Shown here: piece after piece, positions 8,099-17,557 of the stretch
Layout of the letters: each line of letters begins with the position of its first letter
How positions within the stretch are numbered: the stretch's first letter is position 1
Assembly (NCBI RefSeq): GCF_024448165.1
Contig: NZ_JAMOLN010000008.1
Coordinates: 33,176-97,175, forward strand
Origin: Streptomyces longispororuber
Lineage (GTDB): Bacteria; Actinomycetota; Actinomycetes; Streptomycetales; Streptomycetaceae
Length of the DNA stretch: 64,000 bases
Reading direction: 5' to 3'
Made by a program: the position numbers and the translations under genes
The notes under the pieces: generated by a model
The model's input: only the letters and a program-made list of their open reading frames with translations
Databases searched by the model: none
Told to the model about the DNA's origin: nothing

Positions 8099-8907
8099 GC
8101 GCGGCGACCGAGCGGGCGCGCTTCGGCGATCTCCTCGCCGCCGAGTGGATCAAGATCCGGTCGCTGCGGTCCACGCCGTGGGTGCTCGCCCTGGTCACGC
8201 TGACCGTCCTGACGAGCGCGGCCATCGCCGCGTACGGCGACTACCGCAACTACCCGCACTACAACGGTCGGGACCAGCGCGAGCACGTGTGGTCGCTCGG
8301 CGACGCGTTCCCCGCGGAGGGCTGTCTGACGCTGATGCTGGCGGCGGGCAGCGTCGGAGCGATCGTCGTCGTCAGCGAGTACGGCAGCGGGCTGATCCGG
8401 ACGACGACGGTGGCGGTGCCCGCGCGGCGTGCGGTGCTGCTGGCGAAGGCGGCGGTGACGGCCCTGCTGTGGACGGGGGTGGGTCTGGTCTGCGCCCTCG
8501 GCTCGTTCGCGGTGTCGCAGGGGATCCTGGCCGGCCGGGACGCCGCGGTGCCGCTCACGGACGCGGGTTCGCTGCGGGCGGTCGCCGCGTCGACGCTGCT
8601 CGCGCCGGTGTGCGCACTCATCGGGTTCGGCCTGGGCGTCCTGGTGCGGCACAGCGCGACGACGATGGTCGGGACCGCGTTCACGCTGCTGATGCTGCCG
8701 GTGTTCTTCTCCTCGCGCGAGCCGTGGGTCGAGCGGATCGATCACATGATGGTGCAGAGCGCCTGGCAGCGGCTCGTCACGCTCTACGGCTGGGGTCCGG
8801 AGGCGTACGGCGGCGCGACGGTCGCCGGGGCCTGGACGGTGTTCGCCGTCTGGCCGCTGGTGGCCGTCGCGCTCGCCCTGCTCGTCGTACGTCACCGGGA
8901 CGTCTGA
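8095..8907 (+). CDS. ABC-2 type exporter, permease subunit
   Basis: A 270-residue membrane protein with about six hydrophobic segments, starting with WVLALVTLTVLTSAAIAA and ending in AVWPLVAVALALLVV. The N-terminal LLAAEWIKIRSLRSTPW is a signature of Streptomyces ABC-2 permeases. It pairs with the preceding ATPase to form an exporter of unknown substrate, probably induced by the divergent two-component system. It ends seven bases from the convergent ggt stop, leaving no room for a separate terminator. Confidence 0.9.
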   Translation: MSAATERARFGDLLAAEWIKIRSLRSTPWVLALVTLTVLTSAAIAAYGDYRNYPHYNGRDQREHVWSLGDAFPAEGCLTLMLAAGSVGAIVVVSEYGSGLIRTTTVAVPARRAVLLAKAAVTALLWTGVGLVCALGSFAVSQGILAGRDAAVPLTDAGSLRAVAASTLLAPVCALIGFGLGVLVRHSATTMVGTAFTLLMLPVFFSSREPWVERIDHMMVQSAWQRLVTLYGWGPEAYGGATVAGAWTVFAVWPLVAVALALLVVRHRDV

Positions 8908-8914
8908 CGTCCTG

Positions 8915-10726
8915 TCACTTGCCGGGGGTCACCACCATCGCCGAGCCGCCGCCGCGCCGCACCTTCTCGGCCGCCGCGAGCCACTTGCCGCCCGGCAGCC
9001 GCTGTACGCCGGTGGCGGCACCGATCTCCGGGTTGAGCTTGAAGGAGTGTCCGACGGCTTCGAGCTTCGCTCGCGACGCGCTGTCGTAGAGGCCGGGTTC
9101 GAGCTCGGTCTGCGCCGCGTTGCGCTGGCTGGCGCGCGGCGCCGCGATGGCGTCGACGAGCGGCAGGCCCCGGTCGAGGAACCCGGTCAGCGTCTGCAGC
9201 ACGGTGGTGATGATGGTGGCGCCGCCGGGCGAGCCGACCGCGACGACGGGCCTGTTCGCCCGGTCGAGGACGATGGTCGGGGAGATGGACGACCGCGGAC
9301 GCTTGCCGGGACCCGGCAGGTTCGGGTCGTGCACCTCGGGGCTCGCGGGCGCGAAGGAGAAGTCGGTCAGCTCGTTGTTGAGCAGGAAGCCGCGGCCCGG
9401 CACCGTGATGCCGCTGCCGCCGGTCGACTCGATGGTGAGGGTGTACGCGACGACGTTGCCCCACTTGTCGGCGGCCGTCAGATGCGTGGTGTTCTCGCCC
9501 TCGAACGTCGTCGGGGCGGCCTTGTCGCCGGCCTCGCCGCACTTCCCGGGGTGCCGGGGGTCACCGGGTGGCACCGGGCTGGTGAGCACGGCATCGTCCT
9601 TGATCAGGCAGGCCCGCGAGTCGGCGAACTTCTGCGACAGCAGCTGCCTGGCCGGCACGGACTCGAAGGCCGGGTCGCCGACCCAGCGGCCCCGGTCGGC
9701 GAACGCGATCCGGCTCGCCTCGATGAACCGGTGCAGGTACCGCACGTCGGACGCCTTCGAGAGGTCGGTCCGCTCCAGGATGTTGAGGGCCTCGCCGACG
9801 GTCGTGCCGCCGGACGACGACGGCGCCATCGAGTAGACGCCGAGCCCGCGGTACGAGGTCTTCGACGGTGCCTGGTACTTGGCGGTGTACGCCGTGAGGT
9901 CCTTGGCCGACAGCCGTCCGGGGCGCGCCCGATAGCCCGAGGCCGGGTCGACCGGCGGGTCGTTGACCGTCCGCACCACGTCGGCGCCGATGTCGCCGCG
10001 GTACAGCGCCCCGATCCCCTTGCTGCCCAGCTCGTCGTAGGTGCGCGCCAGGTCGGGGTTCTTGAACGTCGAGCCGACGACCGGCAGCTGCCCGCCGGGC
10101 AGGAACAGCTTCGCCGTGTCGGGGAAGTTGCGGAACCGGGCCTCGTTCGACGCGGTCTGCGAGCGGAAGGTGTCGTCGACGGTGAACCCGTCGCGGGCCA
10201 GCTTCTGCGCGGGCTTCAGGACCGTGCCGAGCCGCTTGCTGCCCCAGGCGTCGAGCGCGGACTGCCAGGTGGCCGGGGTGCCGGGCGTGCCGACGCTCAG
10301 ACCGCTGGTGACCGCGTCGTTGAAGGCGAGCGGCTTGCCGTTCTCCAGGAAGAGGTCGGACCCGGCGGTCAGCGGCGCCGTCTCCCGGCCGTCGATCGTG
10401 TGGACCTGGCGCGTCTTCGCGTCGTAGTAGACGAAGTAGCCGCCACCGCCGACCCCGGACGAGTACGGCTCGGTGACCCCGAGGGCGGCCGCGGTGGCGA
10501 CGGCGGCGTCCACCGCGTTGCCCCCGTTGCGCAGGACCTCGATGCCGGCGGCCGAGGCGTCGGCGTCGACGCTCGCCACGGCGCCGCCGTACCCGACGGC
10601 AACCGGAACCTTCGGCGGGGTGCCCGGCGAGCCGGCAGCGGACGAAGGGGGCGCCGCGGCCCCGACGGCGACCATGCTCGCCGCGACCGCGCACATCGAC
10701 AGATTCCGCCCAACTGAACGCCTCAT
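8915..10726 (-). CDS. ggt: Gamma-glutamyltransferase (secreted precursor)
   Basis: A 603-residue Ntn-hydrolase precursor that hydrolyses or transfers the gamma-glutamyl group of glutathione and related peptides. A signal peptide covers residues 1-31 (MCAVAASMVAVGAAAPPSSA). The mature large subunit has the conserved LRNGGNAVDAAVA and GVGGGGYFVYYD segments. Autocleavage should occur before the nucleophile Thr413 in GENTTHLT, and the oxyanion segment GGATIITTVLQ follows in the small subunit. The ATG is five bases after CTGGAGG. Location outside the membrane together with the nearby gluABCD glutamate importer suggests scavenging of glutamate from peptides; that link is inferred. Confidence 0.95.
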   Translation of the reverse strand: MRRSVGRNLSMCAVAASMVAVGAAAPPSSAAGSPGTPPKVPVAVGYGGAVASVDADASAAGIEVLRNGGNAVDAAVATAAALGVTEPYSSGVGGGGYFVYYDAKTRQVHTIDGRETAPLTAGSDLFLENGKPLAFNDAVTSGLSVGTPGTPATWQSALDAWGSKRLGTVLKPAQKLARDGFTVDDTFRSQTASNEARFRNFPDTAKLFLPGGQLPVVGSTFKNPDLARTYDELGSKGIGALYRGDIGADVVRTVNDPPVDPASGYRARPGRLSAKDLTAYTAKYQAPSKTSYRGLGVYSMAPSSSGGTTVGEALNILERTDLSKASDVRYLHRFIEASRIAFADRGRWVGDPAFESVPARQLLSQKFADSRACLIKDDAVLTSPVPPGDPRHPGKCGEAGDKAAPTTFEGENTTHLTAADKWGNVVAYTLTIESTGGSGITVPGRGFLLNNELTDFSFAPASPEVHDPNLPGPGKRPRSSISPTIVLDRANRPVVAVGSPGGATIITTVLQTLTGFLDRGLPLVDAIAAPRASQRNAAQTELEPGLYDSASRAKLEAVGHSFKLNPEIGAATGVQRLPGGKWLAAAEKVRRGGGSAMVVTPGK

Positions 10727-10829
10727 CAGTACCTCCAGTCAACAGCCGTCTGCGCAGCGTAACTTGACTTCCGGGAGCCGTCAGGACCCCCTCGAACACC
10801 GGTCCGCCGGTTGGCTAGAGTGCGCCCCC

Positions 10830-11591
10830 ATGACTGAAGACGTGCGCAACATCGTCCTCGGCCTGATCGCAGCGGGCATCAGCGCCGCGCTGGGCTGGCT
10901 CGCCCGCACCTACCTGTGGAAGCGGAGGCTCCGCCGCAAGCAGGCCTTCTTCGGGCTGCCCGACAACTCGGAGTCGCTGCTGGTGGTGAACCGCGACGCG
11001 GGCGGCGCCGAGCTGACGGTGAAGCGCCATGACGTCTTCGCCCTCCTCGAACTCTCCGCCCTCATCAAGGACTGCGGCGCCCACGCCCAGGTCGTCGCCC
11101 ACGACACGGCCCAGCAGGGCTTCGGGGAGCGTACGGAGTTCTGCGTCGGCGGCCCGGCCTCGAACCGCCGGATGGCCGCCCACATGGTGAGCCTGCTGCC
11201 CGGCATCCGCGTGAACACGGATCCGGAGCCGGGGCCGGACCGCGGCGCCTTCCAGATCGGCTCCGAGCGCTACCGCCTGGAGCCGGGCAGGACCGAGTAC
11301 GTGATCCTGGCCCGCCTGACCGCCGGGGAGTCCAAGGAGGCGAGACCCGTCTTCCTGTTCTGCGGCCAGCTCCCCATCACCAACCAGGCCGCCACCCGCT
11401 ATCTCGCCCGCCACCACGAGCGCCTCGCGCGCAAGCACGGCAACAGTTCGTTCGTGCTGCTCCTGAAGGTCGTCAACTCCGGGGCGTACGGCCCGGACGT
11501 CGTCGAGCTGGTCGCCGACGTCACCAAGTCCGCCCAGACGCCGCTCCCGGCCTCGGCGACCACCCCGCGGAACTCGCACCGGGCCAAGTAG
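10830..11591 (+). CDS. Membrane-anchored hypothetical protein
   Basis: A 253-residue protein not assigned to a known family. One transmembrane segment at residues ~5-27 (IVLGLIAAGISAALGWLA) is followed by a basic stretch (WKRRLRRKQ), placing the soluble remainder in the cytoplasm. The soluble part has an alternating hydrophobic pattern (ESLLVVNRDAGGAELTV, YVILARLTAG, ARPVFLFCGQLPITNQAA, SFVLLLKVV) like an alpha/beta nucleotide- or metabolite-binding fold. TAGAGT (10816-10821) lies eight bases before the ATG with no ribosome binding site, so translation is probably leaderless. It is divergent from ggt. Confidence 0.75.
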   Translation: MTEDVRNIVLGLIAAGISAALGWLARTYLWKRRLRRKQAFFGLPDNSESLLVVNRDAGGAELTVKRHDVFALLELSALIKDCGAHAQVVAHDTAQQGFGERTEFCVGGPASNRRMAAHMVSLLPGIRVNTDPEPGPDRGAFQIGSERYRLEPGRTEYVILARLTAGESKEARPVFLFCGQLPITNQAATRYLARHHERLARKHGNSSFVLLLKVVNSGAYGPDVVELVADVTKSAQTPLPASATTPRNSHRAK

Positions 11592-11614
11592 CCCCTGACA
11601 CCAAGGAGAGCGGT

Positions 11615-11644
11615 GCCCCCGTCGCGTACGAATGCGACCGGGGC
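11615..11644. terminator. Bidirectional hairpin terminator
   Basis: GCCCCCGTCGC (11615-11625) pairs with GCGACCGGGGC (11634-11644) with one mismatch and an eight-base loop. It sits between the convergent ends of the membrane hypothetical and gluD. The rest of this ~170-base gap shows no gene. Confidence 0.55.
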
Positions 11645-11761
11645 CCGCTCGGCCTCGGCAAGCAGGCGCGTCCCGTCCGTCGTGCGCACAGCTGACCTTC
11701 TTCCCGCGGGTGCGGGGAGTGATCTCCGACTGCGGCCGGCCGGGGACTGCCCATGCTCCGG

Positions 11762-12631
11762 CTACTGCACTCCTGGCAGCAGCGTCCCTGGTTCGGCAGG
11801 CGCGACATCCGCCGCCTCTGTCTTGGGACTGCGCCGCTGACGCCTGGCCACCCACTGGGCGAACCACGACAGCAACATGCACATCCCGATGTAGATCGGC
11901 GAGATGACCATCACCACAGGGATGAAGGGCAAATCGTAGTCGAGGTTCGACGCGATGAGCTTCCCGGCGTGGAGGAACTCCTCATAGGTGATCAGATAGC
12001 CCAGCGAGGTGTCCTTCAGGGCGACCACCAGCTGGCTGATGATGGCGGGCAGCATCGCGCGGACGGCCTGCGGCACCAGTACGTGCCCCATCACCTGCGT
12101 CTTGCGCATCCCGAGCGCGTACGCGGCCTCGCGCTGGCCGCGCTCCACCGCGTTGATGCCGGAGCGGAACACCTCGGCGAGCACGGAGCCGTTGTAGAGC
12201 GTCAGGCCGGCGACGAGCGCGGGCAGCGGCTCCACCTTCAGGGCCACGTAGATGAAGAAGATCATCACGAGGACCGGCATCGCGCGGAAGAACTCCACGA
12301 AGAGCGTCGCGAGCCAGCGCACGGGCCGGTGGTCGGAGAGCCGGCCGACGGCGAGGAGGGTGCCGAGGACGAGGGAGAGCACGGCCGCGATGGCGAACGC
12401 CTTCAGCGTGTTGCCGAGGCCGCGCAGCAGCAGTTCCTGGATCCCCTTGTACTGGAAGGGCATCCACTTCGTGTACGTGAACTGGTCGGTGTCGAACAGC
12501 AGGTAGACGATCCAGCCGACGAGCGCGAGCACGAGCAGCGTGGAGAGGGCGCCGTACAGCTTGTGGCGGCGCTCGGTCCTGGGGCCGGGGATGTCGTAGA
12601 GGGCGGTGGCGCTGTGGTCGAGTGCTTTCAT
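11762..12631 (-). CDS. gluD: Glutamate ABC transporter permease GluD
   Basis: A 289-residue inner-membrane permease of the His/Glu/Gln (HisMQ) family. An N-terminal amphipathic cytoplasmic stretch and first helix (LVLALVGWIVYLLF) precede the conserved permease core with about five helices and the EAA loop (QREAAYALGMRKTQVMGHVLVPQAVRAMLP). Its start overlaps the gluC stop by four bases. Family, partner order and lengths match the actinobacterial gluABCD system, which imports glutamate. Confidence 0.92.
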   Translation of the reverse strand: MKALDHSATALYDIPGPRTERRHKLYGALSTLLVLALVGWIVYLLFDTDQFTYTKWMPFQYKGIQELLLRGLGNTLKAFAIAAVLSLVLGTLLAVGRLSDHRPVRWLATLFVEFFRAMPVLVMIFFIYVALKVEPLPALVAGLTLYNGSVLAEVFRSGINAVERGQREAAYALGMRKTQVMGHVLVPQAVRAMLPAIISQLVVALKDTSLGYLITYEEFLHAGKLIASNLDYDLPFIPVVMVISPIYIGMCMLLSWFAQWVARRQRRSPKTEAADVAPAEPGTLLPGVQ

Positions 12632-13272
12632 CGGGCGACTCCCCAGCGCTTTTCCAGGATGTTGAAGACCGCGCTGATGGCGAGCGTGATCACGAGGTAT
12701 CCGAGCGCGATCCAGACGAACGTCCAGATGATGTTGTAGCCGAGCTCGCTGAGCGTCTTGTACGTGCCGAGCAGCTCGGTGACGCTGAACGCGCCCGCGA
12801 TCGCCGAGTTCTTGGCGAGCGCGATGAGGGTGGAGCCGACGGGCGGGATCACCGACCGGAAGGCCTGCGGCAGGATGATCGTGGTCAGCGTCTGACTGAA
12901 CGTCATGCCGAGGCTGCGGGCCGCCTCGCCCTGTCCCTTGGGCACGGTGTTGATGCCGGAGCGCAGCGCCTCGCAGATGAACGCCGAGGTGTAGCAGCCG
13001 AGCGCGAGCACCGCGAACACGGTGAACGGCAGCACGAGCCCGAACCGCGGCAGACCCAGCAGGACGGCGAAGAACAGCAGGGTCAGCGGGGTGTTGCGCA
13101 GGACAGTGACCCAGGCGGTGCCCAGCGCCCGGAAGGAGCCGACGGGCGCGACCCGGAACGAGGCCATGACGAACCCGAGCACGAGGGCCAGGATCGAGGC
13201 GTAGACGGTGAGCTCGACGGTACCGAGGAAGCCCTTCCAGTACGTCGAGATGTTGTCGGTCAGGACGTTCAC
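12628..13272 (-). CDS. gluC: Glutamate ABC transporter permease GluC
   Basis: A 214-residue HisMQ-type permease, start GTG 13272. Five hydrophobic segments and the EAA loop (GQGEAARSLGMTFSQTLTTIILPQAFRSVIPP) are visible. It would form a heterodimeric channel with GluD. It is ten bases downstream of gluB and coupled to gluD by an ATGA overlap. Confidence 0.92.
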   Translation of the reverse strand: MNVLTDNISTYWKGFLGTVELTVYASILALVLGFVMASFRVAPVGSFRALGTAWVTVLRNTPLTLLFFAVLLGLPRFGLVLPFTVFAVLALGCYTSAFICEALRSGINTVPKGQGEAARSLGMTFSQTLTTIILPQAFRSVIPPVGSTLIALAKNSAIAGAFSVTELLGTYKTLSELGYNIIWTFVWIALGYLVITLAISAVFNILEKRWGVAR

Positions 13273-13282
13273 GTGACGCTCC

Positions 13283-14194
13283 TCAGCTCGCCGGGTAGCG
13301 GTCGATGGGCGGCGGCGTCGGGGCGGGCACTCCGGACAGTCCGAGCGTGGCCTCGAACGCCTTCTTCCAGTCCCCGTTCTTCTGGCGAGCCTCCAGGGCG
13401 TCGTTCATGGCGAACCGGAGCGCGTTGTCCTTGCGCGGGACGCCGATGCCGTACGGCTCCTCGGAGAACGGCTTGCCGGCCAGCTTCAGCTCGTCGGGCG
13501 CCTTGGCGGCGAAGCCGAGCAGGATCGCGTCGTCGGTGGTGACCGCGTCGACCTGGAACGTCAGGAGGTTGTCGACGCAGATCGAGTACGTGTCGTACGC
13601 GACGAGCTCGGCCTTCGGGTAGTCGGCCTGGATGCGCTGGTACGGGGTCGATCCGGCGGCCGAGCAGACGCGCTTGCCCGCCAGGTCCTGCGGGCCGTTG
13701 ATGTCCTCCTCGTCCTTGCGCACGAGCAGCGACTGGCCGGCCATGAAGTAGGGGCCGGCGAATCCGACGAGCTTCTTGCGGTTGTCGTTGATCGTGTACG
13801 TGCCGACGTAGTAGTCGATCTGCCCGTTCTGCAGGGCGGTCTCGCGGTTGGCGGAGGCGATCGTCTTGAAGGCGATCTTCTTCGGGTCGAGACCGAGCGA
13901 GGCGGAGATCATCCTGGCGATCTCGATGTCGAAGCCCGAGTAGACGCCGTTGGCGGGGTTCTTCTCACCGAGGTAGGGCTGGTCCTCCTTGGCGCCGACG
14001 ACGAAGTGGCCGCGCTTCACGGCCCTCTTCCAGGTGGGCGAGTCGGGCAGCGAGAACCCTTGGGCCACTTGGTACTTGGGGAGCTCGTCGGCCGACGGGC
14101 CCTTGACCGGCGGGCTGCCTTCCTTGCCGCAGGCGGTGGCGGCGACGGCCGTCACGAGCAGGGCGGCGAGCAGCCGTAGCGACTTGGCGATCAT
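13283..14194 (-). CDS. gluB: Glutamate-binding lipoprotein GluB
   Basis: A 303-residue family-3 extracellular solute-binding protein. The signal sequence ends in VAATAC, so Cys22 is the likely lipidated residue. The mature part has the family pattern: RGHFVVGAKEDQPYLGEKN at the start of lobe 1, SGFDIEIARMIS, a hinge crossing near YVGTYTINDNRKK, and lobe 2 with VCSAAGSTPYQRI. It captures glutamate outside the membrane and hands it to GluCD. It lies 18 bases downstream of gluA in the same operon. Confidence 0.92.
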   Translation of the reverse strand: MIAKSLRLLAALLVTAVAATACGKEGSPPVKGPSADELPKYQVAQGFSLPDSPTWKRAVKRGHFVVGAKEDQPYLGEKNPANGVYSGFDIEIARMISASLGLDPKKIAFKTIASANRETALQNGQIDYYVGTYTINDNRKKLVGFAGPYFMAGQSLLVRKDEEDINGPQDLAGKRVCSAAGSTPYQRIQADYPKAELVAYDTYSICVDNLLTFQVDAVTTDDAILLGFAAKAPDELKLAGKPFSEEPYGIGVPRKDNALRFAMNDALEARQKNGDWKKAFEATLGLSGVPAPTPPPIDRYPAS

Positions 14195-14212
14195 GCGTGC
14201 TGCACTCCCCCG

Positions 14213-14956
<744 letters not shown>

Positions 14957-15100
14957 GGCAGTACCTGCCCACTCTCAGCTGTGTCGGTCCGCGCAAACTA
15001 TCCACGCCGATATGGGACTTAACGGACGACACGCACTTATGGCCATTAACCGTATTTGCGGCTCAACTGCGCTTCACGCGCTCGGCTCTTCCTCCCGGGT

Positions 15101-15538
15101 CTACGATTCGCTGGCCTCCGCGTAGAACTGGGAGAGTTCGGGCGCTCCGCTCGCCGCCCACTCGTGCCCCACCTCGACGACGTCGATCTCCCGGCCCGAG
15201 GCGAGACACACCACGGGCTGGCCGTCGGGCCGGATCACCCAGGCGGCGCCGGGCACCTGGTGGACCAGGATCGTGCCGAGGTAGAGGCCCGCGTCGTTGC
15301 CGAGCCAGTGCAGCGTCTCCTCGTCCTCGCGCCAGCGCGGCACCAGTTGGTCGAGGGCCGCCAACGAGCCGACGGAGTCGTCGAGTTCGACGCCCTCCTG
15401 CTCCGCCTGGGCCCGCAACAGCTCGCATTCGGAGAGGAGTTCGGCGACGCCCTCGGCGTCGCCGCCGTCGGGCGGGAACACCGCGAGGGCCCGCGCTCCC
15501 GGCTTCTTCCGCCAATTACCCACGAAAGGGATCTTCAT
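15101..15538 (-). CDS. Hypothetical protein, DUF6278-like
   Basis: A 145-residue soluble protein with no signal or membrane segment. It starts MKIPFVGNWRKK and contains an acidic helical middle (GVAELLSECELLRAQAEQEG) and a conserved C-terminal block (NDAGLYLGTILV, PGAAWVIRPDGQPVV, LASGREIDVVEVGHEW, ASGAPELSQFYAEA). This pattern fits a small Streptomyces family I recall as DUF6278; the family number is from memory. Function unknown. It is transcribed away from the SGNH hydrolase gene. Confidence 0.78.
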   Translation of the reverse strand: MKIPFVGNWRKKPGARALAVFPPDGGDAEGVAELLSECELLRAQAEQEGVELDDSVGSLAALDQLVPRWREDEETLHWLGNDAGLYLGTILVHQVPGAAWVIRPDGQPVVCLASGREIDVVEVGHEWAASGAPELSQFYAEASES

Positions 15539-15628
15539 ACCGACAGCCTCGCATCCGGCCCCGCGCAGGCACCACAGGCGCGCGGCCTGTGTTCCCGGCG
15601 AGTTCACGCCGCTTTCCGGCGCACCTCA

Positions 15629-15657
15629 TTGACGCGTTCCCGCCCCCTCCCTACGTT
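15629..15657 (+). promoter_or_regulatory. Vegetative-type promoter for the SGNH hydrolase gene
   Basis: TTGACG (15629-15634) and TACGTT (15652-15657) are separated by 17 bases, a good match to a HrdB-type promoter. The predicted start near 15664 leaves a ~40-base leader containing GGAGGGA just before the TTG start codon at 15703. Confidence 0.65.
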
Positions 15658-15702
15658 CATGGCGCACCTGTCACGCCAGCCGCACCACGGAGGGAGCCGG
15701 TC

Positions 15703-17478
15703 TTGCGCCGACGCACCTGGGGAACAGCCGTCCTACTGGCCGTCTGCGCGGGGCTCACACCCGTCACGACAGCCCAGGCCGCCCCGCACAGACCCGGGCC
15801 GCTCCCGCTGGAGCGGCTCTTCGACAACCGGGCCGTCAGCGACGACGCGCGGCCCGGCGAGGCGGACTTCGACGGCGCGGGCGGTTCGCTCTCCGCGCAG
15901 GACCTGACCGCGGCGGGCTGGACTCCCGGCCGGGCGCTGGGAGTTGACGGCGCCCGCCTGAAGTGGCCGAGGTCCGCGGGCAGCGGCCCCGACAACGTGA
16001 CGGCGGACGGGCAGCAGGTCCGGGTGACCGGCCGGGGCGACGCGCTGGCGTTCCTGGTCGCCGGGACGGGTGGCGACGGGGCCGGCACCGGCACCGTCCG
16101 GTACGCCGACGGCTCCCGCTCCTCGTACACGCTGACCGCGCCGGACTGGCGCACCGGACCGCTCGCCACGAAGTCGGTCGCACTGCCGCACCGGAACACG
16201 CCGGACGCCCAACTCACCGAGAAGACCCGGCTGTACACGGTCACCGTGCCGGTGCGGAAGGGGCGCCAGATCACGTCCGTGGAGCTGCCGGACGCCTCCG
16301 GCGACGGGCGGGCGCTGCACGTCTTCGACGTCTCGGTACGCGCGGCGACAACCGGATGGACGGGCACCTGGTCGGCGTCCACGGCCGGATACACAACGGT
16401 GGGCCCGTGGGCGGACCGCACGGTGCGGCTCGTCGTGCACACCAGCACGGGCGGCCCGCGGGTGCGGATCCGGCTCGACAACACCTTCGCCTCGACGCCG
16501 GTGCGGATCGGCAGCGCGTCGGTGGCGGTGCAGGAGGCGGGGGCCGCGGCGCGGAGCACGCCGGTGCCGCTGACGTTCCGGGGCGGGGCCGGGGCGCTGC
16601 TGCCGGCGGGCACCCAGGCGTGGAGCGACCCGGTCGGCTTCGACGTGCCGGCGGACGCGAACCTCCTGGTGAGCTTCCACCTGCCGGAGCCGGTGGCCGC
16701 GGCGCCCGTGCACAGCCAGGCCATCCAGCGGTCGTACGTCAGCACGCCCGGCGACCACGCGGCGGAGGCGGCCGGCACGGCGTACACGTCGACCATCTCG
16801 TACTGGCCGCTCCTCACGGGCGTCGACGTCGGCGGCGGGCCGGGCTCCGTGGTGCTGCTCGGCGACTCCATCACGGACGGCGTGAAGTCGACGCAGGACG
16901 CGAACCACCGGTGGCCGAACGTGCTGTCGACGCGGCTGCTCGGCCAGTCGGAGGTGCCGCGGTACGGCGTGCTGAACCAGGGCATCTCCGCGAACCGGGT
17001 CGTCGCGGACCGGTACCCGGGCGACGGCATCTCCACCGACACGGGTGGGGTGAGCGCGCTGCACCGGCTCGACCGTGACGTGCTCGCGCAGACGTCGGCC
17101 CGGACGGTCGTGGTGTTCATGGGGGTCAACGACGTGCGGTGGGGCGCGTCCGCGGAGCAGGTCGTGGCCGGGCTCCGGGAGGTCGCGGCGCGGGCGCATG
17201 AGCGGGGGCTGAAGGTGATCGGGGCGACGATCACTCCGTGCGAGGGGGAGTCCCTGTGCACGGCCGCGGCCGATGTGCAGCGGATCGCGGTCAACTCGTG
17301 GCTGCGGACGGCCGGTTCGGGGTTCGACGGGGTGCTGGACTTCGACGCCGTCGTGCGGGATCCGGCGCATCCGGCCCGGATACGGGCCGAGTTCGACAGC
17401 GGCGACCATCTGCATCCCGGGGATGCGGGCCTGAAGGCACTGGCCGACTCGGTCGACCTGAGGATGCTCGCGCCGTAG
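15703..17478 (+). CDS. Secreted SGNH/GDSL hydrolase with extra N-terminal beta-rich domain
   Basis: A 591-residue exported esterase/lipase-fold protein. TTG 15703 is chosen because GGAGGGA precedes it and the following RRRTWGTAVLLAVCAGL ends in AQA-AP, a signal peptide. Residues ~30-205 form a beta-rich domain beginning LERLFDNRAVSDD and containing ADFDGAGGSLSAQDL, a type I have seen attached to Streptomyces glycosidases. A second beta segment (TTGWTGTWSAS onward) and the catalytic SGNH domain follow: Ser389 in LLGDSITDG, Gly/Asn blocks NQGISANR and FMGVNDV, and Asp568/His571 in GDHLHPGD. Substrate unknown; deacetylation of a polysaccharide is plausible. Confidence 0.88.
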   Translation: MRRRTWGTAVLLAVCAGLTPVTTAQAAPHRPGPLPLERLFDNRAVSDDARPGEADFDGAGGSLSAQDLTAAGWTPGRALGVDGARLKWPRSAGSGPDNVTADGQQVRVTGRGDALAFLVAGTGGDGAGTGTVRYADGSRSSYTLTAPDWRTGPLATKSVALPHRNTPDAQLTEKTRLYTVTVPVRKGRQITSVELPDASGDGRALHVFDVSVRAATTGWTGTWSASTAGYTTVGPWADRTVRLVVHTSTGGPRVRIRLDNTFASTPVRIGSASVAVQEAGAAARSTPVPLTFRGGAGALLPAGTQAWSDPVGFDVPADANLLVSFHLPEPVAAAPVHSQAIQRSYVSTPGDHAAEAAGTAYTSTISYWPLLTGVDVGGGPGSVVLLGDSITDGVKSTQDANHRWPNVLSTRLLGQSEVPRYGVLNQGISANRVVADRYPGDGISTDTGGVSALHRLDRDVLAQTSARTVVVFMGVNDVRWGASAEQVVAGLREVAARAHERGLKVIGATITPCEGESLCTAAADVQRIAVNSWLRTAGSGFDGVLDFDAVVRDPAHPARIRAEFDSGDHLHPGDAGLKALADSVDLRMLAP

Positions 17479-17500
17479 CTCCGGGCCGCCGATGACCGCT

Positions 17501-17550
17501 GCGGGTGCGTGGGGCTTCTCGCGCAGTTCCCCGCGCCCCTACGCACCCGC
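17501..17550. terminator. Hairpin with conserved loop, copy 1 (convergent gene ends)
   Basis: Stem arms GCGGGTGCGTGGGG (17501-17514) and CCCC-T-ACGCACCCGC (17536-17550) pair with one bulged base; the loop holds cttctcgcgcagttccccgcg. It sits between the convergent SGNH hydrolase and exonuclease III genes. The loop sequence recurs at 23.9, 50.5 and 59.5 kb while the outer stems differ. Confidence 0.7.
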
Positions 17551-17557
17551 GGTCGCG

